Positions 1 to 12,458 of a stretch of 64,000 bases of DNA are shown piece by piece. The stretch comes from Hirsutella rhossiliensis. Taxonomy: Eukaryota > Ascomycota > Sordariomycetes > Hypocreales > Ophiocordycipitaceae. The DNA is taken from positions 930,001-994,000 of the forward strand of contig NW_025408669.1 in NCBI RefSeq assembly GCF_020360975.1, written 5' to 3'. Positions within the stretch are counted from its first letter, which is position 1. Every line of letters begins with the position of its first letter. The notes below the pieces were generated by a model that was not told the origin of the DNA, made no database searches, and saw nothing but the letters and a program-made list of their open reading frames with translations. The position numbers were made by a program, and so were the translations under genes.

Positions 1-750
1 ATCGAATGGGTCAGCGCCCTTGTCACCCACACCAACATCTTCCACTCGCCCGTGTGGCCAGTCGTGTACCCGGACGACAAGACGGCGCGTCTCCACGACG
101 CCATGAGAAACGTCGAGTACCTCGTCCGGCACCAGGTCGAGTCGGGCCACTCGCTCGGCGTCTTCGACAACGAGTACCAGTTCAAGCGCGACCAGTCCAA
201 GGCCACGGGCGGCAGGCTCTACTGGGACCAAGACGACACCGAGGCCAGTGGCGACCAGCTGCTGGAGCAGATGGACTTTGCCCTCGTGTCCGTCGCCCTC
301 GCCTACGACAGCGCTCACCCCCTGGACCACGCCAGGATGGAGGGCCTGATCGGAGCGATGCCGCTCTACGCCACCTTCTACGGAGCCCTCGAGAGACTTG
401 ACCCGCGCCCACGCAGCTCGTGGGCAGCCGACAAGCCTGGAGAGCTGCTGCTCCGAAACGCAACCAACACGCGGAGCGACTATGAAGGAAGGGGGTTGAT
501 GAAGAAGATGGCGCATTGCATGATGCACACGGCGGCCGCAAAGGGCTTCCGCGGCATCCAGATTGAGACGCTGTCAGATGCCGTCCAGCACGTCTGGGCG
601 AACCCGCCGCCGCCGTTCTCGGGCCAGGTCGTGTCGGCCTTTGACACTCTGACGTATGAGGAGGAGGATGAAGGAGGTGACAAGGTCTATCCGTTCCGGC
701 CGGCCAACCAAAAGGCGACCAAGATCTATTGCAGTCTTAAGGCAAATTGA
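1..750 (+). CDS. GNAT-like acyltransferase, 5' end cut by window
   Basis: The reading frame is open from base 1, so the N-terminus lies outside the window; the stop is at 748-750. The C-terminal half carries a GNAT-like pattern: an acetyl-CoA pyrophosphate-loop-like EGRGLMKKM, followed by a helix and a strand with GFRGIQIET. The fragment is hydrophilic, has no signal peptide or membrane segment, and looks cytosolic or nuclear. Related filamentous-fungal proteins are usually named only N-acetyltransferase domain proteins, and the substrate cannot be read from the sequence. It ends in a Lys-containing tail at CSLKAN. The next gene begins about 3 kb downstream. The GNAT assignment rests on this loop and is moderate; being a real gene is well supported by codon use and length. 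Confidence 0.6.
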   Translation: MEWVSALVTHTNIFHSPVWPVVYPDDKTARLHDAMRNVEYLVRHQVESGHSLGVFDNEYQFKRDQSKATGGRLYWDQDDTEASGDQLLEQMDFALVSVALAYDSAHPLDHARMEGLIGAMPLYATFYGALERLDPRPRSSWAADKPGELLLRNATNTRSDYEGRGLMKKMAHCMMHTAAAKGFRGIQIETLSDAVQHVWANPPPPFSGQVVSAFDTLTYEEEDEGGDKVYPFRPANQKATKIYCSLKAN

Positions 751-1061
751 CGGTTAACTTGAAGCCGACTCTTCCACATTAGGGCAGACGCGTGTCGCAT
801 TATCAGTGTATCTGGGGCTCGTAGAGAAAGGGGATCGGTCTGGCCACCGCGTTCAGCCAGCCGTGCTCTCTTCGATTTATGTGCCGCCTTCTCCTGCGCA
901 CGTGGTGCATCGTCGAGGCTTCTCCGTGGCGAGATGGTGCTGGAAACACGTTGCACCCACTGGCGGAACTGGGGGCGATGGAGACCCGGGACCTGCCCGT
1001 CAACTGCAAAGGACAGCGTTGGGAGTCACCCCCTGTCTGGCGCTTTCAAGTCGCTGTCAAG

Positions 1062-1370
1062 ACCTGATTCTCGACTCAGCCACGCACGACACCATCGTGG
1101 GAGGTAACCTTGAAACTCGGTTGCTGCCGCCACCGGAACCTGGCCAATACGCCGTCGTCGAGGACGTCTGGAGGACGAGCCACGGGGGAATGGAGTCGCC
1201 GGCGGCGTTGACGGTAGCCACGAGGACGCACGTCTCGGGCTCAAGGTCTCGGGCTCAAGGTCCCGGGCTCCTTGAGCCTGGTGGCCTTGGTGCGGGCGAC
1301 GACGGTGCGGTCAAAGACGGTGGGTGCCGGCACGCCTGAGACGGTGCGGGCTGTCGGCGTCGAGGCCGAG
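1062..1370 (-). pseudogene. Possible relic of a pogo/Fot1-type DDE transposase
   Basis: On the minus strand, two short pieces in different frames resemble the middle of a DDE_1 (pogo/Fot1) transposase. The first contains VFDRTVVARTKATRLKEP. The second contains ETCVLVATVNAAGDSIPPW, matching the family pattern of an 'E-x-V-T-x-x-x-x-x-x-A-x-G-x-x-I-P-P' strand. A 14-bp tandem duplication at 1232-1270 lies exactly between them and breaks the frame. The fragment ends in a stop soon after. No terminal repeats or catalytic triad can be seen, so this is a short decayed fragment at best. The resemblance is to a general pattern only and could be coincidental. Confidence 0.35.
1232..1270 (+). repeat. 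14-bp tandem repeat, 2.8 copies
   Basis: The unit GTCTCGGGCTCAAG occurs at 1232-1245 and again at 1246-1259, followed by a diverged partial copy GTCCCGGGCTC at 1260-1270. It lies within the possible transposase relic. Confidence 0.9.
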
Positions 1371-3730
1371 CAGAAGACGATGGCGGCATGGCGGTTGGGG
1401 CGCCAACTCCCCGACAGTTGCAAAGGTACCGGACAGATGCATATGTCCCGACACGCGAGTAAAAGCTGCACATTATGCATGCACAGCATACATGCATAAC
1501 TGAACCTCGTGCTTCACTGCCTCATCGCCAGACGTCCGTCATCAGATGGCACCAGATCAGGCCTTGCCATGCCGAACCTCTGGGGAGGGACTGCATCCAT
1601 CCGTGCGCCGAGCGAGACCAAGAGCGCCGCCGTCGAGACCGGAGAGGCGGTGGCGGCCGAGGCGGCGTGGGCACTGCCGACGGCGAACCTCGTCGATTTG
1701 ACTCTTTGGTCTCTCTCGGCGCATGGACATGGATGTCCACAATCACATATGCGGTTGCACTCACTGTGAAAGCCTTCAAGCCCATGTCGTCTTTGCAGTC
1801 CAGGCTCTGGGTGAAGCTTCTCCAGGCAACGGCAACATTGACCCAAGCCAGGGTGGACTGCTGGCCATGTCAGCGCTGGCAAGACGCAGCGCGTTGAAAA
1901 CTGCCGACCCTCTCTGCGTTTCGGCACGGCTCGAGCCTCGTGTCGACAGCGTCTTGTCTCAGCCAACAAGCTCGGCCCAAACCAACAGCGCTGCTACCGA
2001 GTCCTGTGCTTATACATGCAGTGGCAGTCATGTCAGGGCTGAAACAAGGCCTCTCGTCCCCTTCGTCTTGTCCTTGAACGCACTGCATGTCAGCACTTGT
2101 AGGAGACGCCTTCATTCGCATTTCAAACAGCCGATCCATGGTTTCCTGCCTTCTCCTTTTTCTCATGTCTATTCTTCCTGCTTGGCCTCTGCTGCAAGCG
2201 CGAGGTTTGTCTCACCCAATCGTCAGAGCGTCGACAAAGAAACGCTTGGCCTCCCGCTTTCTGCTCTACGCAAGGATCCGCTGGTGGCCCGGGTCGAGTA
2301 GGCCCGAGTCGGGCAAGCCCGAGGTAAAGGCTTGCACCATGATAGAACACCCGTGTACGCCATCGTGCCATCTGAAAATCATAAACGTGACGTCTATTCC
2401 CAAGCCTCGACTTCACGTAACCGCGTTGATGGCCTACCCTGAGGCTGCCTGTTTTGCCAGCCATTGTCTCGTGCTATATCCGGCATTCAAGCCAAAGAAT
2501 AGGCTCAACTGTCGCCGTCCCCCAGACGCATAATCCATGGCGTAGCAATTTGAGTGGTCATCTCTATTCTCCTGCGATATTCTGCGTCTATTATCAAAAA
2601 GCCAACAGGAACACGGCCGGGTTTGAGAAGCTTGAACGTTTTCAACTTGCCAGACCGTCAACGTGCCGTCAGACCGCATCGACTGACACGCACTCCAACT
2701 CACGGGGGGCTGCCTGGAGTCAATTGCTATTTCAATAGTACTTTGACCGTCTGCCGTGCTCCCGTCAACCCATGGTGATCCCGTCCCGCTTCAAGGCCAC
2801 ATGATGCCGCCTGCACACGGGTTGCCGCAGAGCAAGGCCTCGGAACAAAGAAAATGGTGCAACCACATCAACAAAGACGGCTCGACAGAGCCTCTCCCTA
2901 CATCGAACAGTGAGCGAGGACAAATAGCCAAACAAAACCCCGAGCCTCAAGCTCGGGCCCACGCCAAAAGTCGGCGGCGTTTGCAGCATCATCCATGCCC
3001 ATCGTCATCTTGGATCCGTTTGCACCCTCGCTTATTTATGCCTCTTTGCACCTCAAAGACAGGAGACTTCCCTGTTTTCAAGGACCGTTCATCTCCTCTG
3101 TCCACGTGCTGTTCAGACTCTTTGTCCCCCTGGGTAACTGTAAAGTCACCATGAACAGTCGATGCCGGCTGCGCGGCCAGTCGGACAATGGGCGACTGAC
3201 CCATTCACCCCCCGACCTGTTCAGCCCGCGGCAGAGGTTCAAGCCCTCGTTGTCATAACAAAAGGGCCCTCCATCATTTGACTGGACGCGAAGAAATCTC
3301 TTCCCCCTTCTTCACCTCTCCACCATCACCACCTCGCCGTCTGCACTGACAGACGTTCTTCTCTCCCCTTTCTTCATCACAGCTCACGTAATAACGAGAA
3401 CAAGCGACGAAACTTGATCATCAGAAGCAGCCTGTCGTTCAGACGAAGCAGCCTTTGAACACGTTTTGCCCAACTCGCACACACACCCTTCCACCTTATA
3501 TTCTCTTGACCTTCCCCCCCCCTTCTTCACACTTTCACGACGTGGACCAGAAACACTCTCCTGAGAAAATACAAGCAACACACCAGCAACGAGGCCAAGC
3601 AGCAGGATCCGCGGGAGCAAACAAGAAAAGAAAAAAAGGGGGGCCCGGCACGACCCATTCACCACGCGTTTGACGTGAGCGAACCGTTCGGAGACAGCCA
3701 AGCAAGGCCTGTGTGTCCGTGGAGAACATC

Positions 3731-6700
3731 ATGTCTGCAAAACGGTCATCGATGGGACGGGCATCATTTGGACGGCCCTCGTTGGGACGTCAGTCATTGG
3801 GCCTCGGCGGCCTCCAGGGGCTTGCGAATCTGAACACGCCAACCAGCCGGCGCCAAACTTGGAACACGGAAATCGAGCGTGCGTGGGTGAATGAGTTTGT
3901 AGAGCTGTGGGACGCCTTGGAGCAGGAAGAGGAAGCAGCCAAGGCAGCACGTAAGTCGTGATCCTCACCGCAGGGCCCGGACAGACAAGACTGACACACG
4001 GCTCTCCCAGCCGCTGCCCTCGAAGCTGAACAGCAGGCGGGCGGTGAATTCTCGCCCGCCGTCAGCCGTGATGCGTCCCCCCGGGACGTCAATCTTCTGG
4101 AGCAGGATCAGATGGACGTGACGGCCCGGTACGAGGGCGAAGCCGACTTCGGCTCCCTCTTCAGCACGGGCTCGGGCTCTTCGGAGGGCGCCACCGGCGT
4201 CGAGGCCGAGAAGCAGCAATGGGTGCCGCTGTACGGCTTCCAGGGCGCCGTCCACTTCCTCGCCGGCAACTGGGCCTCGTTCCGCAGCGCCGTCCGCCGT
4301 CTGCTGTCACTGCCGGAGCCCGCCGCCGGCGCCGGCGGTGGTGATGCCGTCGACGAGCCGTACACGCTCCTGCACTATGACGCGGCCACGGCGCGCATCG
4401 TCGAGCTGGAAGATGACCTGTCCCTGGGCGACGACGGAGCGGGCGTCGAGTTTATCGCCCGGAACCTCGCCGACGGGAACAACAACAATGACGACGACGG
4501 AAACGACGAGGAAGACATATACACGGATATGAAGGACATGGATATCGACAACAAGACGGCCAACAGCAGCAGCAACAAGAACAGTAACGCGAGAAACAAC
4601 GCCGTCGGCACCATGGCGTACGTCGGTGCCCCTGGCCTCGACCACTCGGCCTTCTTCGTCCGCCTCCGCGACGAGCGGACGCCTGTGCAATGGGTGCCGA
4701 CGGACAGCCAGCTGCGGACCGACGTGGCGCGCATCGTCTATGCCGCGGCGGCGCCCGAGGACCCGGCGCCCGAGGACCAGTCGCCTCACCAGTCGCCTCA
4801 ACCGCCGCCGCCGCCGCCCCCCTCGTGTGCGTACCTGGCCTTTCCCAAGACGAGCGGCGGCCCGGACGGCAAGCACGCGGGAAGCTGGGACGCCGCCCAG
4901 TCCACGGCGGCAGTCCGGACGGCCGTCGATGTCCTGGTCGGCCAGAAGGGCCACGACGTGTTCCGCCTCCACACCGGCACGGAGCCCGGGGCCGAGGCCG
5001 GCACGTCCATCGGCTACGGCCTCGCGACGCTGCGCCCGACCGACGTGCATGCGCTGCACCCGGTCGAGAGAAACCAGGGGCAGCGTCCGCCGGCGCCGCG
5101 CGACATCTACCTGGAGCAGCGCGACCTGGCAGACGACCACGTCGCCCTCGTGCTGCCGGGCTTCTACCCGCGGGCCGCCGACTGCCTGGCCGTCGTCGCC
5201 GTCGCCGACCTCTTGTCCCGCGGCATCTCATCGTCGGCGAGGGCAGTGGCCGCGTCGCCGGGGCTCGTGCTGCCCGGCGCCGCCGCCGCCGCCGCCGCCT
5301 CGCGCATCCGCGTCATGGTTGCTCGCTTCCTCGACGCCGTCGACGACGCGGCCGAGAGACGCAAGGACCTCGCCGCCGAGCTGCGCCACGTCCGCCTGCT
5401 GGTCGGAAGCCCTGCCGACGGCTCCGAGCCGCGGCACCAGAAACAGCTCCTCTTGCCCCTCGGGGACAAGCCGGGCTCCGTCCTCGACCCGGAGGCCGCC
5501 GATGCGCTGGCCGTCCTTGCCGACGCGCCGCCGCGCTCCATCCTCGTCTTCCCCGAGTACCGCCGCCGCGACACGAGGATGCTGCCTGGCTGGGCCCGCT
5601 CGGCCGGCCTCGATGCCATGGACGCCGACGACGGTGCCTCGGTCGCCCTGCCGCCGCTGGGCTCGTCGGCCAAGGAGTTCCGCCAACACGTCGCCGAGCT
5701 GTGCCGGCTGGTCCCGCGCCGCGGCAACGAGGAGCTCGCCGATGACCTCGCAGATGGCCTCGCAGATGACCTCGCATATGACCCGCGCCTTCACCATGTC
5801 AGTATCCATCCGCTTCTGCCGACGCCTTCGTCCGAGAAAGGGGCCGAGGAGTGGGACGCGCCCTTCGAGAGCTCGACCTTCTTCCTCGGCCCGGACGCGA
5901 CCGACGACGATTGGTTCCGCGTCCGCGCCCAGATCCCGACCCGCAAGGCCGTTGTCCGCGTCTGGCCGGCCTCAAGGTCTTTGGACTGGCGCATGAGCGT
6001 GGCGCGGTCCAACGTCTGGGGTCCGCGGTACGGCCGCGTCGTCGCCGCTCCCCAGACGCAGCATACGCTGGTCCCCTTTTACCGGACCCCCATGGCCAGA
6101 GGGAGCGGCACGCTGGGAGACGTGTTCGCGCCGGTGACCCAGGCGCCGGTGGTCCCGCAGCAGAGGCCCGACCCCGTCATCGAGTGTCCGTTTGCCAACT
6201 GCGGCTTCAACTGGAAGCCCTGGGCCGACGAGGCGCGCAACCAGCGCGTCCTCGAGGCCCACGCACGCGTGCGCCACGTCGTCCGCCAGTGTCTCTGGTG
6301 CGACGAGCCGCTGGGCGAGTTCTGGAACGATGGCGAGCGCGACGAGCACCTGCGCCGGAAGCACAGTCACCACCTCATGGCTCTCCTCGGCGTCCAGCGG
6401 ATGAAGCTCCACCATCGCGACGGCGGCAGCGGCAGCGTCGTCGCCTCGGTTCCCCTCATGCCGGTCGATTCCTCCTCCGCCGCGGCCTCGGCCCCTGTGC
6501 GGCAACCCCTGACCCAGACGGCGGCGTCTCGACCCCCGGCACCACCTGCCGACGAAGACGAGGAACCAGACAAGGAGAACGACCCTGGTGCGCTGCCGGA
6601 CGACAGAATACGTTTCAACTCGAGCGACCCCTCTGTCCTTGCTGCGCCGATGCACGTAGACATAAATTCGGACCTGTGGGCCATAGGCGCTCGCTACCTG

Positions 6701-7597
6701 CGCCGCCTGCTCACCGTTCCGCCCAGCACCGAGGCTCTCGTGGCACCGACCGAGCAGCAGAAGGAGCCGTCGCTGGACAACGACTTCGACGTTTATGAGG
6801 ACATCGAGGAAGAAGAGGTGCGTGGCGACAACGGCACCGAGACACGCGGACGGGCGATGAGCGAACCGCCCGCCATCCTCGGCAACATGGCCGGGACGAC
6901 GACGCTGCAGCCTGCGATGGAGAGTCGGCAGCAGAATGAGCAGAGCGAAGAGGCGAACGAGGGCCAAGGGCCAGAGCAGGATGAAGAGCCAAAGAAGCTC
7001 GAAGAGGAGAAGCAGAGCGTCGAGACCAGCGGCCCGGCGCGCGGCAAGAAGCGACAGCGCGCGGCCGACAACCCAGAGGACGCAGAGGCTGCGACCGACG
7101 AGCCTGTGGCGAATAAGAGGAAGAAGACGGCCAAGACTGCCCAAACCACCAAGACGCCCAAGGCGGCCAAGGCGACCAAGGCGACCAGGACTGCCGAGTC
7201 CATGAAGACTGTCGAGACGACCAAGTCGAGGAAAACCGCCGAGAGCATCCAGACTGCCGAGGAAAGCAAGCCAAAGAAGGCGACCAAGCCCACCGGGGCG
7301 GGCAAGTCTGGCAGAACAGCCGAGACCCCCGAATCCACTCAGACTGCGGCGGCCACCGAGCCTGTCGAGGCAGCCAAGCCGAAGAAGACGGCCAGGGCCA
7401 CCAAGGCCACCAAGGCGAAAAGTACGCCCGCCCAGAAGAAGCGCAAAGCGCCCGAGCCCTCGACCAACATCCCCGAAGACGACGACGCCCCGGCGCCCAA
7501 GCGCGCCAAGAAACACGCTGTCCCTCCCGCTCCCCCTCTCGCAGCCGAGCCCACGAGGCGATCCGCCCGACTCAGGGGCAAGGCCAAGAAGAACTGA
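3731..7597 (+). CDS. Large acidic protein with two C2H2-like fingers and Lys-rich tail
   Basis: Two exons, 3731-3950 and 4011-7597, with a 60-nt GTAAGT...CAG intron, give about 1268 residues. The first in-frame ATG is 3731. The N-terminus has Ser/Arg/Gly repeats (GRASFGRPSLGRQSLGLGG), then a short acidic coiled-coil-like helix. The middle has low-complexity Asn/Asp and Pro runs. Around residues 797-860 are two zinc-finger-like units: C-x4-C with a distal H-x4-H, then CLWC with H-x4-H (DEHLRRKH). The last ~190 residues are Lys/Ala/Thr repeats of histone-H1 or AT-hook-like character, ending in RRSARLRGKAKKN. The composition suggests a nuclear, DNA- or chromatin-associated protein. I do not recognise the family and assign no function. 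It is convergent with MSH6. Confidence 0.75.
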
Positions 7598-8537
7598 GCA
7601 TGGAGGAGAGAAGAGAAGCAGCACCCGAAGCAGGGAGAGTGGAGAAGGGCAACGGGTCCCTTTGTAACGTACAGACACGCACGACGAATGAATAGGCGCC
7701 CAGGAGTTTATGTTTTTGCTGCTTTCTTGCTTGCTGCTGCTGTTGTTGTTTTTGTACTGGTTTGGTTGTTGTTCATGTTGATTTCTGGTTACGGTTCAGG
7801 CTGCATTCGTCCCCTTGCCCTTTGACTGTTCAAAGTAGGACGCAGACAGCGGTACAAACAGGACGCGTAAGGATGGATGGCGTGGCGATGGACGGAGACA
7901 GCAGTGTTGATGTATGAAATGCAAGACTGGCCGCCAGGTCGGCGAACCCATAGAAGAATGCTGGACGCGAGAATAGTCAGGCTGCCGATCCCATCTTCAC
8001 CCAGGCTGTTCCGTCTCCAAAGACCAGGCAGTCCAAGGTGGCCTAGGTGATAAAATGTCTGGCCACTGCACAATCGTTGTTGTTCACCAAACAGTGCTCC
8101 GTTCCGTCACCCTGGATTCGTCGTGTGACGTTGAAGCGCCGGGCTACCCCTGGCAGGAATCAAAGGCCGTCCGACCCATCGGATATAAGTAATGTAACTT
8201 GTTAGGTTTTAAACCTTTAGCTTAGAGGAAGAATTAGTTAACATCTTTCATTTATTTCGTATTTTAGTAGCTAAAAAGCAGCAATATATGATCCCTCGTC
8301 CGCTCGTCCGCAGTACCAGTAACCCCCGCAAACAACACCTCCATGACAACAGGCATCCCTTGTTCTTCCTCGTCTGCCAGGCCGTCTCTTGTGACCCTTG
8401 TCCATCGACGTCCATCTAAAGCCCTCGAGCTGACCATTAATGACCCATCCTGCCAGAGTGAAAAACATGTGGGCTTGATGCCAGTCCCACGCACGACAGC
8501 TCCCGCATCCCACATCTTTGCCTCGACCACCCGACCC
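7598..8537. other. Convergent intergenic region
   Basis: About 940 bases between two 3' ends. It holds CT/TG-rich sequence just after the upstream stop (7700-7760) and an AT-rich tract at about 8180-8280, which probably carries 3' ends for both genes. No gene or repeat was recognised. Confidence 0.6.
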
Positions 8538-11500
8538 TCACAGGCATGCAATGGCCCTCAGCAACACATCAACGCCCTTGTCGCTCACATCCCCCTTGTC
8601 GCCCAGCAGCGCCCCCACGTCGCTCAAGATCCCCAGCGGGATGTAGCAGCCCGTCTTGGCCTTGTCCAGGCTCTCCTTGAGCCGGCTCGTGTGCTCCCAT
8701 TCCTTGGCCGCCACCTCGGCCCTCTCCACCACCGGCCGCGCGATGCCGCACATGGAGGCGCAGTGCATCCCGAAGCTGCCCTCGGCCACGCCGTCCTCGA
8801 GCCGGTACAGAAACGTCACCCGCCGCTCCTCGTCGTCGACGTGAATCTGCATCCGCCTCGCCCGAATCTCCGGGTGGTTCTCAAACTCGGTCGCCAGCGA
8901 GTGGTAGTGCGTCGCGAAGAAGCCCACACAGCCAATGTGCGTCGCCACGTGGTGCAGCACCGCCTGCGCAACCGCCACGCCGTCATACGAGCTGGTCCCT
9001 CGTCCCAGCTCGTCGAGGATGACGAGCGAGCGCGGGCTGGCCTCGGACAGAATCTTCTTCGTCTCCGACAGCTCCACGAAAAAGGTCGACTGCGCGGCAA
9101 ATATGTTGTCGTTGGCGCCCAGGCGCGACATGATGCGGTCGACGGGCGTCAGCAGCGCCGACACGGCCGGGACGAAGCACCCAACCTGGGCCATGATGAC
9201 GGCGACGCACGACTGTGGGGCGTTAGCCTCTGAAGACGTCAAGGGATCTTGTCTCTTCCAACAGAAACGAGGACGCAGCGGACGGGCTGGGGGGGCGGAA
9301 AAGGGGGCCACATACCATGCGGAGAACCGTCGACTTGCCCGCCGCGTTGGCGCCCGTGAGCAGGTTAATCTTGGCCTCGTCGCCGCCGAGCCGAATGTCG
9401 TTGGGAATAAAGTCGTCGACCGTGTTGGTCATGCACGGGTGCCGCAGCTGCTCAAACTCGACCCGGCTGCGCTCCTCGTCGACGAACCGCGGCCGGCAGC
9501 AAGGCTGGCCGAGCGACGTCGACGCCCGGGCGAGGCTGACGAGGCAGTCGAGCTGCGCGACCACCTGGATCGCCCGCAGCCACACGCCGTAGTCGACATC
9601 AAACTTTTGGAAGAAGCGCGACGCCACCTCGCGCACCAGCTGCGAGTGCGTCTCCTCGGCCTCCTGCAGCTCGCGCACCAGCTGCGTCAGCTCGCCAAAG
9701 TACCAGCGCTTGACGTCCTTTGTCGCCGACATTTGCCGCCAGCTCGACGGCACCTTGACGGCCTTGGGCGCCTCCACCTGGTAAATCTCCTTGCCGACGT
9801 CGGTATACTTGAGCGTCTTGCACTTGAGCTCGGCCTTTTTCGCCTGCAGGAGCTGCTCCAGCTGCGCCTTGATGCCGTCGATGCGGTCCAGGCTCTCGTC
9901 AAAGTCGTCGTCGATGCCGCGCTCGGGAATCAGCAGCTTGCCCTCGCGCGCCCGGCGGCGGTCAAACGCCGACTTCCAGTAGCTCAGCGGCTCGTCGAGG
10001 TCGGGCATGGACGAGACGAGCCCGTCGACGAGCCCGTCGCCGCCCGTGAACGCGCCGAGGAGGCCCATGGTGTACTCTATCTGCTCAAAGCCCTCGAGCA
10101 CGCGGACAAAGTCCTCGGGCTTGCACGCGCCGGCGTGGATGCGCGAGATGAGCCGCTCCAGGTCGGGCATCTTGACGAGCTGCGACGCAAACTGCTCGCG
10201 CACGGTCGCGTCGGCGTTGAGCAGCTCGACGGCGTCCAGCCGCTCGTTGATGCGCCGCATGTCGCACAGCGGATGCGCCACCCACTGCCGAAACAGGCGC
10301 TTCCCAAAGGGCGTCACGCACTTGTTGAGCAGGCTGAACAAGGTGCCCTCGTGGCCGCCGGTGGCCGAGTTGGCAAACAGCTCCAGGTTGACGAGCGTCT
10401 GCCCGTCCAGGACCAGCGTCCCGTTCTTCTGGATCGGGTTGTACGTCTCGAAGCTGCCCTGGGACAGGAGAGGGCGCTCCAGCTTGAGGAACTTGAGGTA
10501 CGAGACGAGGCCGCCGACAGCCGACATGACCAGGTCGTCGTCGCGGTGCCGCTGCAGGGCCTCGGGCCAAGCCTCCTCGGCCCCGTCCTCGGCGGCAAAG
10601 TAGCTGCCGCAGCCCAGCTCGCGGCGCGACACGTCAGCGTCCCAGAACTCGACGCCGGGCTTGAGGTAGGTCCAGATGGTCGTGGGGGTCGTGTTGTTCT
10701 TGAGGATGCGGAGGGCCTTTGTCGAGAGGCGCGAGCGCTCGAGGACAAGCTCGCGGGGCCCAGTCTGGGCAATCAGCGTCTCGAACCTGGTGAGATCAGC
10801 ATCGTCGACGAAGCCGGAGAGGCGGAAGCGGCCGGTGGCCGTGTCCGCAAAGGCAATACCAAAGGCCGGCGAGCCGTCGACGACGGATTCCTTGATGGAG
10901 AGGCAGTAGGCGGCCATGTCGTCCTGGAGCATGCTGCCGTCGACGAGGGTGCCGGCGGTGAGGACGCACGCCAGCTCGCGCGAGATGACCTTGTCGGCCT
11001 TTTTGCCCGTCTTGTCCTGGCGCTCGCGCATCTCCTTGGCGAGGTTGGTCTCCATCTGGTCGACGCGTGCCACCTTGAACTGCTTGGCGATGAACTGGTT
11101 GATCCAGTGGTCCAGGGAGCTCTCGGGCACGCCAACCATGCGCATGTTGACCCTGTCGGTCATTTTAAAGTCAAACTGCTGGTGGCCGATGGTAGCGTCG
11201 TTTTCGTATAGCTCGTAGAACTTGCCCTTTTTGAAGAAGACAATGGTGTCCCACAGATTCTGCTTGATGCCCCAGTACTGCTTCTCAAAGGGCGAGAACT
11301 TGTTCCAGGCCATGGGCGGGATGTAGATGGTCCTCGGGTCGTACTCTGGGTCCCCCGGGGCGCGCTTGTCCTTGTCGCGGATGTCTGCCAGCCAGGGGTA
11401 GCGCTCCTCGGGCTCCCTCGTGTGCGCCTTTTCCTTGATCTTGGGGTCTCGGGCGGCGCGCTCGGCGGGCTTGGTGACGGGGCGCTTGTCGGTGGCTTCG

Positions 11501-12458
11501 GCATCGTAGCTCCATTGGGCGGCGGTCGAGGTCGGGCTCAAGTCGTCCATGAGCAGGTCATCGACGGCCTCGATGGGCAGCGGGGACTGTTCCCGCTTTG
11601 TGGGCGGGGAGGAGACGTTGGAGCGCTTCCGGGCCGTCTGCGATTTGTTGGAGGATCGCTTCCGTTTCCTGGAACGTGGGGTATCTCCGTCGGACTCATC
11701 GGATACGACAAAGTCTGCCATGTCATCTGTCGCCAAAGTCAGCAACTGTGGCGCCCTCGCGTTTGGACGGGGCCGCCGGGTGAGAGGTAGCAGACCATCG
11801 TCGTTGTCCTCGAGGGCCTCTGCAGCATCGCTGTCGTCGTAGTCGTCCTCATCTTTGATGGCAGGGCGGGGCTGTCTGTTGGCTCGGCGTCGTGATTTGG
11901 GGGCCCCGCCGTAGGTAAAGGGATCGTCGTCCTCGTCGGACTCGGCGTAGCTGATGACCTTTTTGGCCTGGGAGAGATTGTGTCAGTATTCAGCCGTCGA
12001 TATGGAGACGTGGTGTCCTTAGGAATACCTACCTTGCGAGAAGGACTCGGCTGGTCGACGGCCTTGGGAGTGGACCGATGCCCCACCCTTGGGTCTGAAG
12101 TTAGTGTCGCAGTGGCACTCGTCGTGGAAGGCGACGACAGCGGCCTGGAGACAGAGGCGAGGTTCTCGTCGCCGGTAGGGGAGCTGGGGGCGTCGAGGGC
12201 GTCGCTGCTGGGGACTGGGGTGGACAGCTTTGCTGAGGGCTTTTGCCTGAGCTTGGGGAGAGCGTTGGCCTTGGTGGTCTCTTGCAGACACGACGAGGGG
12301 CGGTGAGGAGCGGGAGCCACCTTTTCGGAGGGCGAGGACTTTTGGAAGAAGGAGGCGATGGAGCGTTGCTTGGAGGCGGACGAGGCCGGGGCCGATGGCT
12401 TGGGCGTGGCCCGCGCGGGGGTGCGAGCGGAGCTGCCGGCCTTGCTGTCTCCGGCCAT
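8538..12458 (-). CDS. MSH6: DNA mismatch repair protein MSH6 (MutS homolog)
   Basis: Three exons on the minus strand, 12458-12033, 11967-9316 and 9212-8538, give about 1250 residues, the usual MSH6 size. MSH6 pairs with MSH2 as MutS-alpha, recognises base mismatches and small loops in the nucleus, and recruits MutL proteins. Residues 31-38 form a PCNA-binding box (QRSIASFF). A disordered acidic/basic linker follows. The mismatch-binding wedge is present as GKFYELYE near residue 390. The ATPase has Walker A GANAAGKST near 1014 and Walker B VILDELGRGTS near 1087, followed by FFATHYHSL. The second intron (103 nt) falls just after the Walker A helix, joining LRM to SCVAVIMAQVG; the first is 65 nt. 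Both junctions keep frame. Identification is secure. Confidence 0.96.

Larger units (their letters stand above)
751..3730. other. Long intergenic region and leader
   Basis: About 3 kb with no convincing intact gene; open frames here are short and overlap one another. It contains a possible DDE transposase relic on the minus strand near 1040-1370 and a 14-bp tandem repeat, both listed separately. The last 450 bases, about 3280-3730, are strongly pyrimidine-rich with many CTTC and CACC runs, typical of a fungal promoter and 5' leader for the gene starting at 3731. Confidence 0.6.

Noticed and set aside
4307..7678. Long antisense frames under the large nuclear-type protein
   Set aside because: High GC and strong codon bias produce long antisense frames; the plus-strand gene has a proper start and intron.
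8935..11211. 758-residue plus-strand frame across MSH6
   Set aside because: Antisense shadow of the MSH6 coding sequence with no motif of its own.
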